Source of the DNA: Gammaproteobacteria bacterium
GTDB lineage: Bacteria > Pseudomonadota > Gammaproteobacteria > Steroidobacterales > JABDKV01
Direction of reading: 5' to 3'
DNA: 64,000 nucleotides
NCBI GenBank assembly: GCA_029862165.1
Contig: JAOTXU010000006.1
Span: forward strand, 1 to 64,000
Part shown: positions 53,557 to 63,780 of the stretch, piece after piece
Layout of the letters: each line of letters begins with the position of its first letter
How positions within the stretch are numbered: position 1 is the first letter of the stretch
Made by a program: the position numbers and the translations under genes
Notes under the pieces: generated by a model
Told to the model about the DNA's origin: nothing
The model's database searches: none
What the model saw: only the letters and a program-made list of their open reading frames with translations

Positions 53557-54249
53557 TTAATACAGGCGCCTTCGTGCCCCAAAAATCCCGATCAAACCAG
53601 CTCCGATCAACAGCAGCGATGTCGGTTCGGGAACAGCAACCTCTTCGAATTCGTATGCTACGGTCAGACTCGCGCCGGCCTGCGTATTGAGGTTGACATC
53701 GACATTGCCGCCGCCACCGAGCACGCTAAAGCCACCGAAGGTCCCTAAACCCGTCGTCGATAAGCTGCCCAGTCCGATAAAGCTGGCGAAGTCTGCATCG
53801 CCGGATGTCAGAATGGCTGACAGCATGTCGGTACTGGTTAGACCGGAGATCGTGATTTCGTCGGGCCCACCATCGCCGGGGAGATCAGTATCGCCAGAAT
53901 CGTCAGCACCCAGATCCTGAAAACCGGTAGGGGCCGAGAGTGCGATGACTAGTGATCCCAAACCGAGAAACGAGCCGATCGTTTGTACATCGACCGTCCC
54001 CTGAGCTGTCGTCGCGGTCGCATTATCGTTATCCAATGTCATGTCAGACAGCATCGTCGCGTCAAACGAAATCGTGACCGAGGTGAGCGTCCCCAGACTC
54101 GAATCAAACTGGTCAACTGTGAGCGTGTCGGTCCAGTCCGTAATCGACGAGATGTGCTCGTCAGACACCGTAATCAACCCCGCGCTTGCAGCCGTGCCAT
54201 ACGCGCAAAAAAGAGCGCCGATCAGACCTATCCATATTTTTCGATTCAT
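53557..54249 (-). CDS. PEP-CTERM sorting-domain protein
   Basis: The 230-residue exported protein has a signal peptide ending in TAASA (about residue 23). The body is low in cysteine and basic residues and rich in Asp, Thr, Ser and Gly. It ends in a C-terminal PEP-CTERM tag: VPEPTSLLLIGAGLIG then ARRR at the end. The body resembles choice-of-anchor type domains. Such proteins are cut and anchored by an exosortase (EpsH/XrtA) and tied to exopolysaccharide or floc formation. No exosortase gene is in this window. A sigma-54-like promoter lies upstream and a strong terminator downstream, so it is a single-gene unit. Confidence 0.93.
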   Translation of the reverse strand: MNRKIWIGLIGALFCAYGTAASAGLITVSDEHISSITDWTDTLTVDQFDSSLGTLTSVTISFDATMLSDMTLDNDNATATTAQGTVDVQTIGSFLGLGSLVIALSAPTGFQDLGADDSGDTDLPGDGGPDEITISGLTSTDMLSAILTSGDADFASFIGLGSLSTTGLGTFGGFSVLGGGGNVDVNLNTQAGASLTVAYEFEEVAVPEPTSLLLIGAGLIGIFGARRRLY

Positions 54250-54290
54250 CTTGTTAATCCTTCGTCAGGTAGAGGTGTTTACCATAATAA

Positions 54291-54306
54291 AGCAAGAATC
54301 GGGCCG
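54291..54306 (-). promoter_or_regulatory. sigma-54 (-24/-12) promoter candidate of the PEP-CTERM gene
   Basis: Read on the minus strand, CGGCCC-GATTC-TTGCT has the invariant GG and GC exactly ten bases apart and fits TGGCAC-N5-TTGCW except at two positions. Transcription would start near 54280, giving a short leader before the ATG at 54249. PEP-CTERM genes in several species depend on RpoN with PrsK/PrsR, which supports the reading. Confidence 0.5.
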
Positions 54307-54505
54307 ACTCGAAGAAAAGGGTTTATTATTAGTGACTTGCGCGACTCCCTGATGACGCGCTCTCACGATTATGTAAAGTTTTTCGACAAGATTTGTCAAA
54401 GACAGTTGCAGCGCACGTATTGTCGTTCTCGGCTCTGACCGACGACACGGCACCCGAAAATCCCGATTGAATATCAGGCTCCCTGCCAGACTGCTAGACC
54501 GGCGC

Positions 54506-55459
54506 CTACCAGCTAATCGCAGAAATGCGGGCTCGGGCAACGGGCTGAAACGAGATCTCGGCCTTTACCGCGCGGTGATCTGATACTAGGTCCGGTAGCG
54601 TCTCGTAATTCTCGATGACAAGTTCTGGTGAGACGAATATCCAGTCGAGGCGGCGGCCGAGCAAGCTATGTGAAATAAGGCTTTCAGACTCCGGCGCATA
54701 AGTCGACAGACTGAATTCATCGATCAATTTTTGTAGCAGCTTTTTGCGACCACTCCACACACTGTTGAAATCTCCCATGAGCACCAGCGGACGGGTACGT
54801 GTTTCGATAACGTCCATCAATTCAGCGATCTGCTGTTCGCGGATGCGCACGTTGACGAAGTCCAGGTGAACGGAAACGATATCGACCTCGACGTCAGGCG
54901 GCCCGGGCCAGGCCATTGACGAAACTACAAAGCCCTTCGGAAACCCAGGTGTCGCCAGGCGGAAAGTCACAGCAAGCGGATCTCGCAGGGGCAGTCTGGA
55001 AATTATCGCGGTACCGTGTGAAAGACCCGGAAAGTAGTCGTGTTGCCCGCGAAGGTAGTACCTGAAGCCTCCGGTCTGGGCGAGGTACGCAACGTGACTG
55101 AAACGACCACTCCACACAGAGGGACCATCCGCCTCCTGCAACGCGACCACATGCGGTCGTTCGCGACGCAATACTGTGCCGATGCCATCGAGATTTCGCC
55201 GATGCCTGTCCGCGCTCTGAAACAATTGGTGGATACCACCTCCGCGCCCATGCGCAACATTGAGCGTGATGACGGTCAGGGGAGCCTGTTGCTGGGAGAC
55301 CTGCACGACATCGAATGTGGTCTGCAGATCCGGGACTTCGTACATGACGGGCACGACCCTACGTTCGATTCCCGCGCAACCGCTCAATATCGCAACAGCT
55401 ATCAGACAGATCGGCAACGACCTGGTCAGAAAAGTGTTTATCGAGACCCCGAAGGCCAT
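54506..55459 (-). CDS. endonuclease/exonuclease/phosphatase-family lipoprotein
   Basis: The 317-residue protein has a lipoprotein leader (AILSGC, Cys about 27) and a complete EEP fold: VITLNVAHGRG, HVVALQEADG (metal-binding Glu), IVSVHLDF, GDFNS and SDHRAV. These are the residues of DNase I, sphingomyelinase and inositol phosphatase relatives. An envelope location makes a lipid or extracellular nucleic acid substrate more likely than chromosomal DNA. The ATG at 55459 is preceded by AGG; an extension to 55612 has no support. It lies upstream of the PEP-CTERM gene, 256 bases away. Confidence 0.87.
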   Translation of the reverse strand: MAFGVSINTFLTRSLPICLIAVAILSGCAGIERRVVPVMYEVPDLQTTFDVVQVSQQQAPLTVITLNVAHGRGGGIHQLFQSADRHRRNLDGIGTVLRRERPHVVALQEADGPSVWSGRFSHVAYLAQTGGFRYYLRGQHDYFPGLSHGTAIISRLPLRDPLAVTFRLATPGFPKGFVVSSMAWPGPPDVEVDIVSVHLDFVNVRIREQQIAELMDVIETRTRPLVLMGDFNSVWSGRKKLLQKLIDEFSLSTYAPESESLISHSLLGRRLDWIFVSPELVIENYETLPDLVSDHRAVKAEISFQPVARARISAISW

Positions 55460-55562
55460 AGCCTGATTATAGCTGCGACTCGGTGACTTTTTTTCGAAAA
55501 AAAAGATCAGCTGAAGCCGAGCACCGGTCAACCGAGGAGTTAGCCGGCGTAAGAACCGGGTC

Positions 55563-55739
55563 TCAGCCGGATTTGCCGCCCGGCCCTGCAAAATACCAGG
55601 CGACCAGACCAATAAGCGGAAGCAGGAAAACGATCAATACCCAAATTACCTTTTTGACCGTGTCGGCCGAACTTTGCACGATCTTTATGATTACGTAAAT
55701 GTCCGCTATGAGAATCAGTAGCCCGATGAGACCTTCCAT
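55563..55739 (-). CDS. small PLDc_N-domain membrane protein
   Basis: A 58-residue reading frame starts at ATG 55739 with an excellent RBS (GGGGGAG, 6 bases upstream). It holds two membrane helices (MEGLIGLLILIADIYVIIKI and VIWVLIVFLLPLIGLVAWYF) joined by a short charged loop with SSADTVKK. This is the PLDc_N pattern found at the N terminus of cardiolipin synthases and in stand-alone small proteins such as YxlE. The function of stand-alone forms is unclear. It ends with GPGGKSG. It is followed by the EEP lipoprotein gene about 100 bases later. Confidence 0.85.
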   Translation of the reverse strand: MEGLIGLLILIADIYVIIKIVQSSADTVKKVIWVLIVFLLPLIGLVAWYFAGPGGKSG

Positions 55740-55853
55740 CTTTAGCTCCCCCAGATTAGCGCAGTAAATTGAAACTCCGGCCGTGCATAGGATGCGCGGA
55801 CCGGCTGTAACTGTATATTTTGCAACCAGCGCCGTCCAGAATCAGGGCAGTAA

Positions 55854-56603
55854 TTAGCTGGTGCGCCGCTGACGCACTGCCTCAAACAAACAAACTCCAG
55901 TCGCCACGGAAACATTGAGACTCTCAGCGCTGCCATGCATGGGAATATTGAACAACACGTCGCAATGCTCTCGCGTAAGTCGGCGCATGCCCTGTGACTC
56001 ACCGCCAAAGACCAGACAAAGCGGACCACGTAAATCCAGCTCATACAGATCGCGACCCTCGCCCGCGGCAGCCCCAAAACGCCAGATATTTTTGTCAGCC
56101 AGCATGCGCAGCGTGCGCGCCAGATTGGTGACCTGTGCCACCGGCACTGAATCGGCAGCTCCGCTGGCTACTTTGCGTACTGCGCCGGTTACACCGACGG
56201 CACGATCGCGCGGAACCAGAATCGCATCCACCCCCGCGGCTTCGGCGCTACGCAAACAGGCACCCAGATTGTGCGGATCCTGCACGCCGTCCAGCGCGAG
56301 TAGCAACGGATTGTCGATACCGGCCAGAAGCTGTTCCAAACCACGGCCATCGAGTGGCGGAATCGTATCGACGATTGCAGCGACGCCCTGATGTTTGCCG
56401 CTACCGGTGATTTGCTGCAGCCGATGTCTGGGCAGGTCTTCAATCGGCAGCCCATGGGATGTGGCCGCTGCACGCAAACGTTCGACAGTCGCATCACAGC
56501 GCCCGATCTGAACATATAGCACTTTCACTCGCCCCGGCTCTTCGTTCATCACGCGACTGACAGCGTGTACGCCAAAAATCACCGGATCGATCATTTTTTT
56601 CAT
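55854..56603 (-). CDS. rlmB: 23S rRNA (guanosine-2251-2'-O)-methyltransferase
   Basis: RlmB methylates G2251 in the peptidyl-transferase P loop. The 249-residue SpoU-family protein has the N-terminal substrate domain (IFGVHAVSRVM) and SPOUT motifs DGVQDPHNLGACLRSAEAAG, VFGGESQGMRRLT and IPMHGSAESLNVSVATGVCLFE. The start overlaps the rnr stop by 4 bases (ATGA), as expected for the conserved rnr-rlmB pair. Confidence 0.97.
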   Translation of the reverse strand: MKKMIDPVIFGVHAVSRVMNEEPGRVKVLYVQIGRCDATVERLRAAATSHGLPIEDLPRHRLQQITGSGKHQGVAAIVDTIPPLDGRGLEQLLAGIDNPLLLALDGVQDPHNLGACLRSAEAAGVDAILVPRDRAVGVTGAVRKVASGAADSVPVAQVTNLARTLRMLADKNIWRFGAAAGEGRDLYELDLRGPLCLVFGGESQGMRRLTREHCDVLFNIPMHGSAESLNVSVATGVCLFEAVRQRRTS

Positions 56604-58891
56604 CGCCGTCGTCTCGGCTGCTTTTCTTTTCGTTTGGCTGATCTATTCTTGTTTTTACTCTTGGTCGGCGCTTTCTTTCTGGTAGCTGCCTTTCTTTTGC
56701 GATCACCCACGAGTTCAAAATCGATCTTGCGGTCTTCAAGATTGGCCTTGCTGACGCGAACGCGTATTCGGTCGGCAAGCTGATAAGTGATACCCGTACT
56801 GTCGCCAACCAGCCGGTGTGCCGTCGGATCATGCTGGAAATAGTCATTGCCCAGTGTAGATATGTGGACCAGCCCCTCGATATTGATTTCATCGAGCTGC
56901 ACAAAAAGACCGAAACTGGTAACGGAACTGACTGTACCGTCAAATACTTCACCAAGCTTGTCCTGCATAAACTCACACTTGAGCCAATCAATCGCATCGC
57001 GCGTTGCATCATCTGCGCGCCGCTCTGCAGCAGAACACCGCCGCCCCAGCTCATCCATGTGCTTGCGGGAGTAGCCAAAACTCTTCGCACGACCATCGCC
57101 CAGGGCATGCTTGATGCCTCGATGCACGATGAGATCCGGATAGCGGCGTATCGGCGAAGTGAAATGGGCATAGTGATCCAGGGCCAGTCCAAAATGACCG
57201 TCGCTGTCCGGCTCGTAAACCGCCCGTGGCATTGAACGCAGCATGACAGTCTCAATCAATTCAGCGTCCGGGCGATCACGCGCCGTACGCAGGACGCGAG
57301 CATAGTCCGCCGGCGTTATTGCGCCCTTACGGGCCATTTTCAAACCAAGCGGTTTCAGAAAACCCAGCAACTTGTCGCGACGTTCTTCTTCTGGCGCATC
57401 ATGCCGACGCAACAAAGTCGGCAATTTCGAGCGCAGCAAAAACTTGGCCGCCTGCACATTCGCGGCAATCATGCATTCCTCAATGATTTTGTGGGCGTCA
57501 TTACGCCGATAGGGCTCTACGCCCTGAATTCGACCGTCCTTGTTAAACAGAAATCGTACTTCATGAGTCTCAATCTCTATCGCACCCCGTCGCCGGCGCG
57601 CTTTTGCAAAAGCACGATAAAGCATATCGAGCGTCCGGAGATCATCGAGCAAATCACCGATCTTCTTCCTGGCCGTCCGGTCGTTGTCATACAGCGCTGC
57701 GGCAACCTCGCTATAGGTAAGTCTCGCATGCGAACGCATGATGCCTTCATAGAATTTCGAGCGACCGATCTTCCCATCCTTGTCGACCAGCATTTCGCAG
57801 ACCATACATAGACGATCTACTTTTGGGTTGAGCGAGCACAAACCGTTGGACAGTGCTTCGGGTAGCATCGGTATAACGCGCGTTGGAAAATAAACTGAGG
57901 TACCTCGTTTGGCAGCTTCCTCGTCCAGGGCTTTGCCCGGTCGCACGTAATGCGCAACATCTGCGATGGCCACATACAATCGCCACCCCTTGTCGGTCGA
58001 CTCGGCAAACACCGCGTCGTCAAAATCCCTTGCGTCCGCACCGTCTATTGTGACCAACGGCAGTTCGCGTAGATCAACGCGCCCTCGTTTTGCTGCAGCC
58101 GGTACCGTAGCCGGAAACTTCTCGGCTGCACTCGTTACGGCAGCCGGCCATTCATGCGGCAGATTGTGCGTGCGAACCGCTATTTCTGTTTCTATGCCTG
58201 GCGTGTGATCGCCACCCAGCACATCGGTGATCGTCCCGATCGGTTGTGAATGCCGAGTGGGCGGCTCATCAATACGCACGTTAACGACCTGACCGGATTT
58301 CGCCCGCCCCGCGCGCCCCTCTGCAACGATAACCTGCTGAGCAATAGCTGAATTGTCCGGGACCACGAAACCGACACCGCTTTCACGAAAATAGCGCCCC
58401 ACTATTTCGTGGTTAGCTCTCTCAAGCACCTCAACCACTCGGGCATCAGTGCGTCCACGTGTCGAGGGTGCAACGCGTACGGCGACGTGATCACCGTGCA
58501 TCACTTCACGCATCTGCCGGGATGACAGATAAAGGTCTTCCGGATCGCCATCGTCACGTTTCAGAAAACCGAAACCATCCCGATGACCGATCACCCGACC
58601 TGTTACCAGAGGCATCTTGTCGATAAGACAAAACTGGCCGGCACGATTGCGAATCAACTGCCCGTCACGCGTCATGGCACCCAGACGATTGTTTAGTGCC
58701 TCGCGATCTTCTTCATCTTCGATCTCAAAGTGAGCGTACAGTTCTTTGCGCCGCATCGGCACGCCGTGACTGCGCAACGCCTCAAGCAGATACTCTCTAC
58801 TGGGCAATGGGCGATCGTAACGTTTGGACTCGCGTGCGTGATGCGGGTCATGTTTGCGCCAATCGGCCTTTTTGCCGTGTTTTTTCTTCAT
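56600..58891 (-). CDS. rnr: ribonuclease R
   Basis: RNase R is a processive 3'-5' exoribonuclease able to digest structured RNA. The 763-residue protein has a helix-turn-helix-like start (PSREYLLEALRSHGVPM), two cold-shock domains, and the RNB catalytic domain with TIDGADARDFDDAV. RKHMDELGRRCSAAERRADDATRD, a C-terminal S1 domain and a long Lys/Arg-rich tail complete it. I start it at the ATG at 58891. E. coli has nsrR upstream; here a tRNA gene takes that place. Confidence 0.97.
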   Translation of the reverse strand: MKKKHGKKADWRKHDPHHARESKRYDRPLPSREYLLEALRSHGVPMRRKELYAHFEIEDEEDREALNNRLGAMTRDGQLIRNRAGQFCLIDKMPLVTGRVIGHRDGFGFLKRDDGDPEDLYLSSRQMREVMHGDHVAVRVAPSTRGRTDARVVEVLERANHEIVGRYFRESGVGFVVPDNSAIAQQVIVAEGRAGRAKSGQVVNVRIDEPPTRHSQPIGTITDVLGGDHTPGIETEIAVRTHNLPHEWPAAVTSAAEKFPATVPAAAKRGRVDLRELPLVTIDGADARDFDDAVFAESTDKGWRLYVAIADVAHYVRPGKALDEEAAKRGTSVYFPTRVIPMLPEALSNGLCSLNPKVDRLCMVCEMLVDKDGKIGRSKFYEGIMRSHARLTYSEVAAALYDNDRTARKKIGDLLDDLRTLDMLYRAFAKARRRRGAIEIETHEVRFLFNKDGRIQGVEPYRRNDAHKIIEECMIAANVQAAKFLLRSKLPTLLRRHDAPEEERRDKLLGFLKPLGLKMARKGAITPADYARVLRTARDRPDAELIETVMLRSMPRAVYEPDSDGHFGLALDHYAHFTSPIRRYPDLIVHRGIKHALGDGRAKSFGYSRKHMDELGRRCSAAERRADDATRDAIDWLKCEFMQDKLGEVFDGTVSSVTSFGLFVQLDEINIEGLVHISTLGNDYFQHDPTAHRLVGDSTGITYQLADRIRVRVSKANLEDRKIDFELVGDRKRKAATRKKAPTKSKNKNRSAKRKEKQPRRRR

Positions 58892-58935
58892 ACTATTCAA
58901 ATACTCAGGCTGATGGCTTCAGGCATCGTGATCGC

Positions 58936-58963
58936 TTGAAAAGCCGCCATTGTGTGATAAAGT
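58936..58963 (+). promoter_or_regulatory. promoter of tRNA-Leu
   Basis: TTGAAA (58936-58941) and TAAAGT (58958-58963) are 16 bases apart and match the consensus at 5/6 and 4/6 positions. The bases after the -10 box, GCGCGCC, form the GC-rich discriminator typical of stringently controlled tRNA and rRNA promoters. The mature tRNA begins 36 bases after the -10 box. Confidence 0.65.
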
Positions 58964-58998
58964 GCGCGCCTTTCGACGGTTACGGGCTAAGCGGTCGC

Positions 58999-59085
58999 GC
59001 CCAGGTGGCGGAATTGGTAGACGCGCATGGTTCAGGTCCATGTCTACGCAAGTAGGTGGAGGTTCAAGTCCTCTCCTGGGCACCA
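58999..59085 (+). tRNA. tRNA-Leu (CAG)
   Basis: The 87-nt sequence has acceptor GCCCAGG paired with CCTGGGC, discriminator A and encoded CCA. The loop TTCAGGT gives anticodon CAG, a class II variable arm follows, and GGTTCAAGTCC forms the T arm. It reads the leucine codon CUG. It lies between the divergent rnr start and the convergent purA end. Confidence 0.97.
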
Positions 59086-59100
59086 CTTAACGCAGACTGT

Positions 59101-60417
<1,317 letters not shown>

Positions 60418-60429
60418 TCAGGTTTTTTT

Positions 60430-61290
60430 TCAGGGCTTGATTCCGGAGTCGTTGAGGTACTGAAAGAACTCGCTGTCCGGCTCCAGTACGAGAATGTCGT
60501 TACCGGCACCCAATGACCGGCGATAAGCCTGCATGCTGCGATGGAAACTATAAAACTCCTGATTTTTGTTGTACGCGTTGGCATAAATCTCGGCTGCCCG
60601 GGCGTCGCCCTCACCGCGGATACGCTCGGCATCCCGATAGGCCTCAGCGACAATCACTGTGCGCTCACGCTCGGCTTCTGCCTGAATCCGCTCGGAAGTC
60701 TCTTCGCCTTCGGCACGTAATTTCTTGGCGGTTCTTGCACGCTCCTGCCGCATGCGGTCGTAGACCGAACCCGAAACCTCGTCCGGCAGATCGATACGCT
60801 TGACACGTACGTCAATGATGTCCACGCCAAATTGTTGCGCCACCTGCTGCGAAGCGATCAGCATTCGATCCATCAATTCCGATCTTTCAGCGGATACAAC
60901 TTCCGGTATCGTGCGGCGCGAAAACTCATCCTTCATACCGTCGGTAACGATTTCAACCAACCGCGCGTGGGCCGTGTCTTCCAGACCTCTAAACGAACGA
61001 TAGAACTGCGCTGCGTCGATAATCTTCCACTTGATGAAAAAATCAACGAGCACGAATTTAGTCTCGCCGGTTAGAAATCTTTCCGGCTGGTTGTCAGACG
61101 TGAGGATACGGTCTGGCATCTTGAGCACATTGTTTATCGGCATGGGCCACTTGAAGTAAAGACCGGGTGCATAGTCGGTTTGTACGATCTCGCCAAACTT
61201 GAATCGCAATGCAAGATCACGCTCGTCCACGATGAATATGCACTGTGTGATAATCCCGACGATGATGGCGACAGCAATCAATATTTTCAT
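60430..61290 (-). CDS. hflC: HflC, FtsH protease modulator
   Basis: HflC is an inner-membrane SPFH/prohibitin protein that forms large cages with HflK around FtsH. The 286 residues have an N-terminal membrane helix (residues 2-20) and the SPFH domain (FIVDERDLALRFKFGEI, RRTIPEVVSAERSELM, VRVKRIDLPDEV). A helical region rich in Arg, Glu and Ala follows. The ATG overlaps the hflK stop by 4 bases. Confidence 0.96.
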   Translation of the reverse strand: MKILIAVAIIVGIITQCIFIVDERDLALRFKFGEIVQTDYAPGLYFKWPMPINNVLKMPDRILTSDNQPERFLTGETKFVLVDFFIKWKIIDAAQFYRSFRGLEDTAHARLVEIVTDGMKDEFSRRTIPEVVSAERSELMDRMLIASQQVAQQFGVDIIDVRVKRIDLPDEVSGSVYDRMRQERARTAKKLRAEGEETSERIQAEAERERTVIVAEAYRDAERIRGEGDARAAEIYANAYNKNQEFYSFHRSMQAYRRSLGAGNDILVLEPDSEFFQYLNDSGIKP

Positions 61291-62417
61291 CGTTGACTCC
61301 TGGTGCGCTTATTGTCGCGCGTACGGGATCCCGTATCCTGAGCCGTTGCCGAAGTGCCGCCGCGGTCAAGTGGGGTTTCGCTCACCGCAGTGTCGCGTTG
61401 TCGTTCCAACAACTTATCGACCGGCAGATAGATCAGGTTGCCACCGCCTTCGGCGTCAATCAGTACCTTGCTACTGGCCCGGTAGACATCTTCTATCGCC
61501 TCCAGATAAAGACGCTGACGGGTCACCTTGGGCGCTTTCTCATATTCTATGAGTAGTGCTTCAAAACGGGCAGCTTCACCATCGGCGTCTGCAATGACCC
61601 GCTCCCGGTAGGCTTCAGCTTCCTGCAACTGACGCGCCGCCGCGCCACGCGCCCGTGGCAGAACATCGTTCGCATAGGCTTCGGCAGCCAGCTTGAAACG
61701 GTCCTTATCCTCGCGCGCCTTGGTTGCATCGTCCACCGCGGCCTGCACCTCGGGTGGTGGTTGCGCCCGGACCAGGTTGAATTGCGTCACGATTATGCCG
61801 GTGTTATAGGAATCGAGCGTCTCCTGCATCAGGGTCGTCGCATCCTCCGCTATTTCTGAGCGCCCGATATTAAGTATGAAGTCGGCAGTGTTCTTGCCGA
61901 CTATTTCACGGATGGCACTTTCAGCGACTTCCTCGATGGTCAGCATCGGGTCACGTACGCTGAACAGATAATTACGCGGTTGTCCCCGTTTGAACTGCAC
62001 GTTGCCTTCGATGAATACGATGTTTTCGTCACTCGTCAGCATCTGATTGCGATAATCGAAGATCTCGATTTGCGCCGTGTTGACCTTCTCAATCGTTTCC
62101 ACCAGCGGGATACGAAAATGCAATCCCGGCGGAGACGTTCGGTTGTAAGCGCCCAGGCGCAGAACGATGCCTTGTTCCGGTGCATCGATACGATACGCGC
62201 TGAGCATAACTGCCCCAATTAGCAATGCGACCCCGATCAGCAATAAGCTCGGTCCGCCACCGGCCGTTGCATTGCCGCCAGGACCGCCGCCACGACCGCC
62301 AAAAATCCCGCGCAGTCGATTCTGCAAGTTGCGAACCAACTCATCGAGATCGGGCGGGCTGTTCTGACCGTTGCCACCCCAGGGGTCGCGTCCTTTACCA
62401 GGTTCGTTCCAAGCCAT
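61287..62417 (-). CDS. hflK: HflK, FtsH protease modulator
   Basis: The 376-residue partner of HflC starts with a Gly/Pro/Asn-rich cytoplasmic segment (AWNEPGKGRDPWG). One membrane helix near residues 57-77 and the SPFH domain (APEQGIVLRLGAYNRTSPPGLHFRIP, seen in pieces; REIVGKNTADFIL) come next. A long coiled region, then a Thr/Arg-rich end, complete it. It overlaps hflC by 4 bases and follows hflX after 20 bases, as in E. coli. Confidence 0.96.
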   Translation of the reverse strand: MAWNEPGKGRDPWGGNGQNSPPDLDELVRNLQNRLRGIFGGRGGGPGGNATAGGGPSLLLIGVALLIGAVMLSAYRIDAPEQGIVLRLGAYNRTSPPGLHFRIPLVETIEKVNTAQIEIFDYRNQMLTSDENIVFIEGNVQFKRGQPRNYLFSVRDPMLTIEEVAESAIREIVGKNTADFILNIGRSEIAEDATTLMQETLDSYNTGIIVTQFNLVRAQPPPEVQAAVDDATKAREDKDRFKLAAEAYANDVLPRARGAAARQLQEAEAYRERVIADADGEAARFEALLIEYEKAPKVTRQRLYLEAIEDVYRASSKVLIDAEGGGNLIYLPVDKLLERQRDTAVSETPLDRGGTSATAQDTGSRTRDNKRTRSQR

Positions 62418-62437
62418 GCTCTATCCGTTTGTAATAC

Positions 62438-63763
62438 TTAACCAGCTGCAGCGTCGGATTGTAGTGACCACGCGGAGCCCGTACAAGACGACGCCAATAA
62501 CTCATCCGCGTCAATATCGACAATTCTGCAAAGATGGCGCAGTCGATCCTCGGCGATGAGCACGTCTACCTCCTGTGCGCCATCATCCAAAACCACTTCG
62601 CCGCGGACCACGCCCTCTTCGAACAAGCGGGCGCGCAAGCGCCCGGCGGATGGCGGAATGCGCAAAGTCACGCGCAACTGCCCAACCGATAACGCCTCGG
62701 CGATGACCGCAAGTAACAGCTCCACGCCATCACCGGTCAATGCTGACAACCAGACGCGCCTGACGCCTCCGGCCGCGTCCCGGTCTACGCGCGGCGACTC
62801 GTTAATGAGTTCGCACTTGTTGTAGACCATAATTTGCTGCACGTGTTCAGCCTCGATTTCCCGCAAGGTTTCCTGTACCTGGGCGATGCGTTCGCCGCGA
62901 TTCTCGTCGCTCGCATCGACCACGTGCAATAACAGACTCGCTTCGCGCGTCTCCTGCAGCGTGGCTCGAAAAGCAGCAATAAGTTCATGGGGTAAATCAC
63001 GCACAAAGCCCACGGTGTCCGCAATGACCGCGGCACGACCTTGTGGCAATACCAGCTTACGCAATGTCGTATCGAGCGTTGCAAACAGCTTGTCTGCGAC
63101 ATAGGCCGTTTCGTCGGTCACGGCACTGAACAATGTTGACTTACCGGCATTGGTATAGCCGACCAGCGACACTGAGTGCGTTGCAGCCCGGCTACGCCTT
63201 TGTTGATGGCGTTGGACCGAAATTTTCTCCAGACCGGTACGGAGCGTGCGTATGCGCTTTGCCAGCAGACGACGATCGGTTTCGAGCTGGGTTTCACCCG
63301 GGCCACGCAGACCGATACCGCCTTTTTGACGTTCAAGATGAGTCCAGCCACGCACCAGACGGGTTGACAGATGACGTAGCTGCGCCAACTCGACTTGCAG
63401 CTTACCCTCATGACTCTTGGCACGCTGCGCGAAGATGTCGAGTATCAGACCCGTTCGATCCAGAACGCGGCAGTGAAACAGGCGTTCCAGATTGCGTTCC
63501 TGGCTGGGTGACAATCGCCAGTCAAAAATGACCAGTTCGGCCGCCTTGACTGCAATCAGTCCGGCGATTTCGTCGGCTTTTCCGCTACCGATCAGAAATT
63601 TGGGATCCGGAGCGTCGCGCACCGCGCACAGCTGTGCGACGGGTTTGGCTCCTGCCGAAACCGCAAGCTCTTCGAGCTCCGCTATATGATCAGACGGAAT
63701 CGCCGTACCAAAGCCGACATTGACCAGCAATGCGCGCTCGCCGGCGCGAGGCCGTTCAAACAA
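62438..63763 (-). CDS. hflX: ribosome-splitting GTPase HflX
   Basis: HflX splits stalled 70S ribosomes under heat or antibiotic stress. The 441-residue protein has the HflX N-terminal domain, a coiled linker with GIGLRGPGETQLETDRR, and a G domain with GYTNAGKSTLF, DTVGFVRDLPHELIAAF, VYNKCEL and SALTGDG. It starts with TTG at 63763, preceded by GGGAG, 17 bases after hfq. Confidence 0.95.
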   Translation of the reverse strand: MFERPRAGERALLVNVGFGTAIPSDHIAELEELAVSAGAKPVAQLCAVRDAPDPKFLIGSGKADEIAGLIAVKAAELVIFDWRLSPSQERNLERLFHCRVLDRTGLILDIFAQRAKSHEGKLQVELAQLRHLSTRLVRGWTHLERQKGGIGLRGPGETQLETDRRLLAKRIRTLRTGLEKISVQRHQQRRSRAATHSVSLVGYTNAGKSTLFSAVTDETAYVADKLFATLDTTLRKLVLPQGRAAVIADTVGFVRDLPHELIAAFRATLQETREASLLLHVVDASDENRGERIAQVQETLREIEAEHVQQIMVYNKCELINESPRVDRDAAGGVRRVWLSALTGDGVELLLAVIAEALSVGQLRVTLRIPPSAGRLRARLFEEGVVRGEVVLDDGAQEVDVLIAEDRLRHLCRIVDIDADELLASSCTGSAWSLQSDAAAG

Positions 63764-63780
63764 ATTACGAGTCTCCCGGC

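Noticed and set aside
53313-53748. Open frames on the plus strand upstream of rpsF
   Set aside because: They pass through the rpsF leader and a strong terminator, lack an RBS and overlap the PEP-CTERM gene in antisense.
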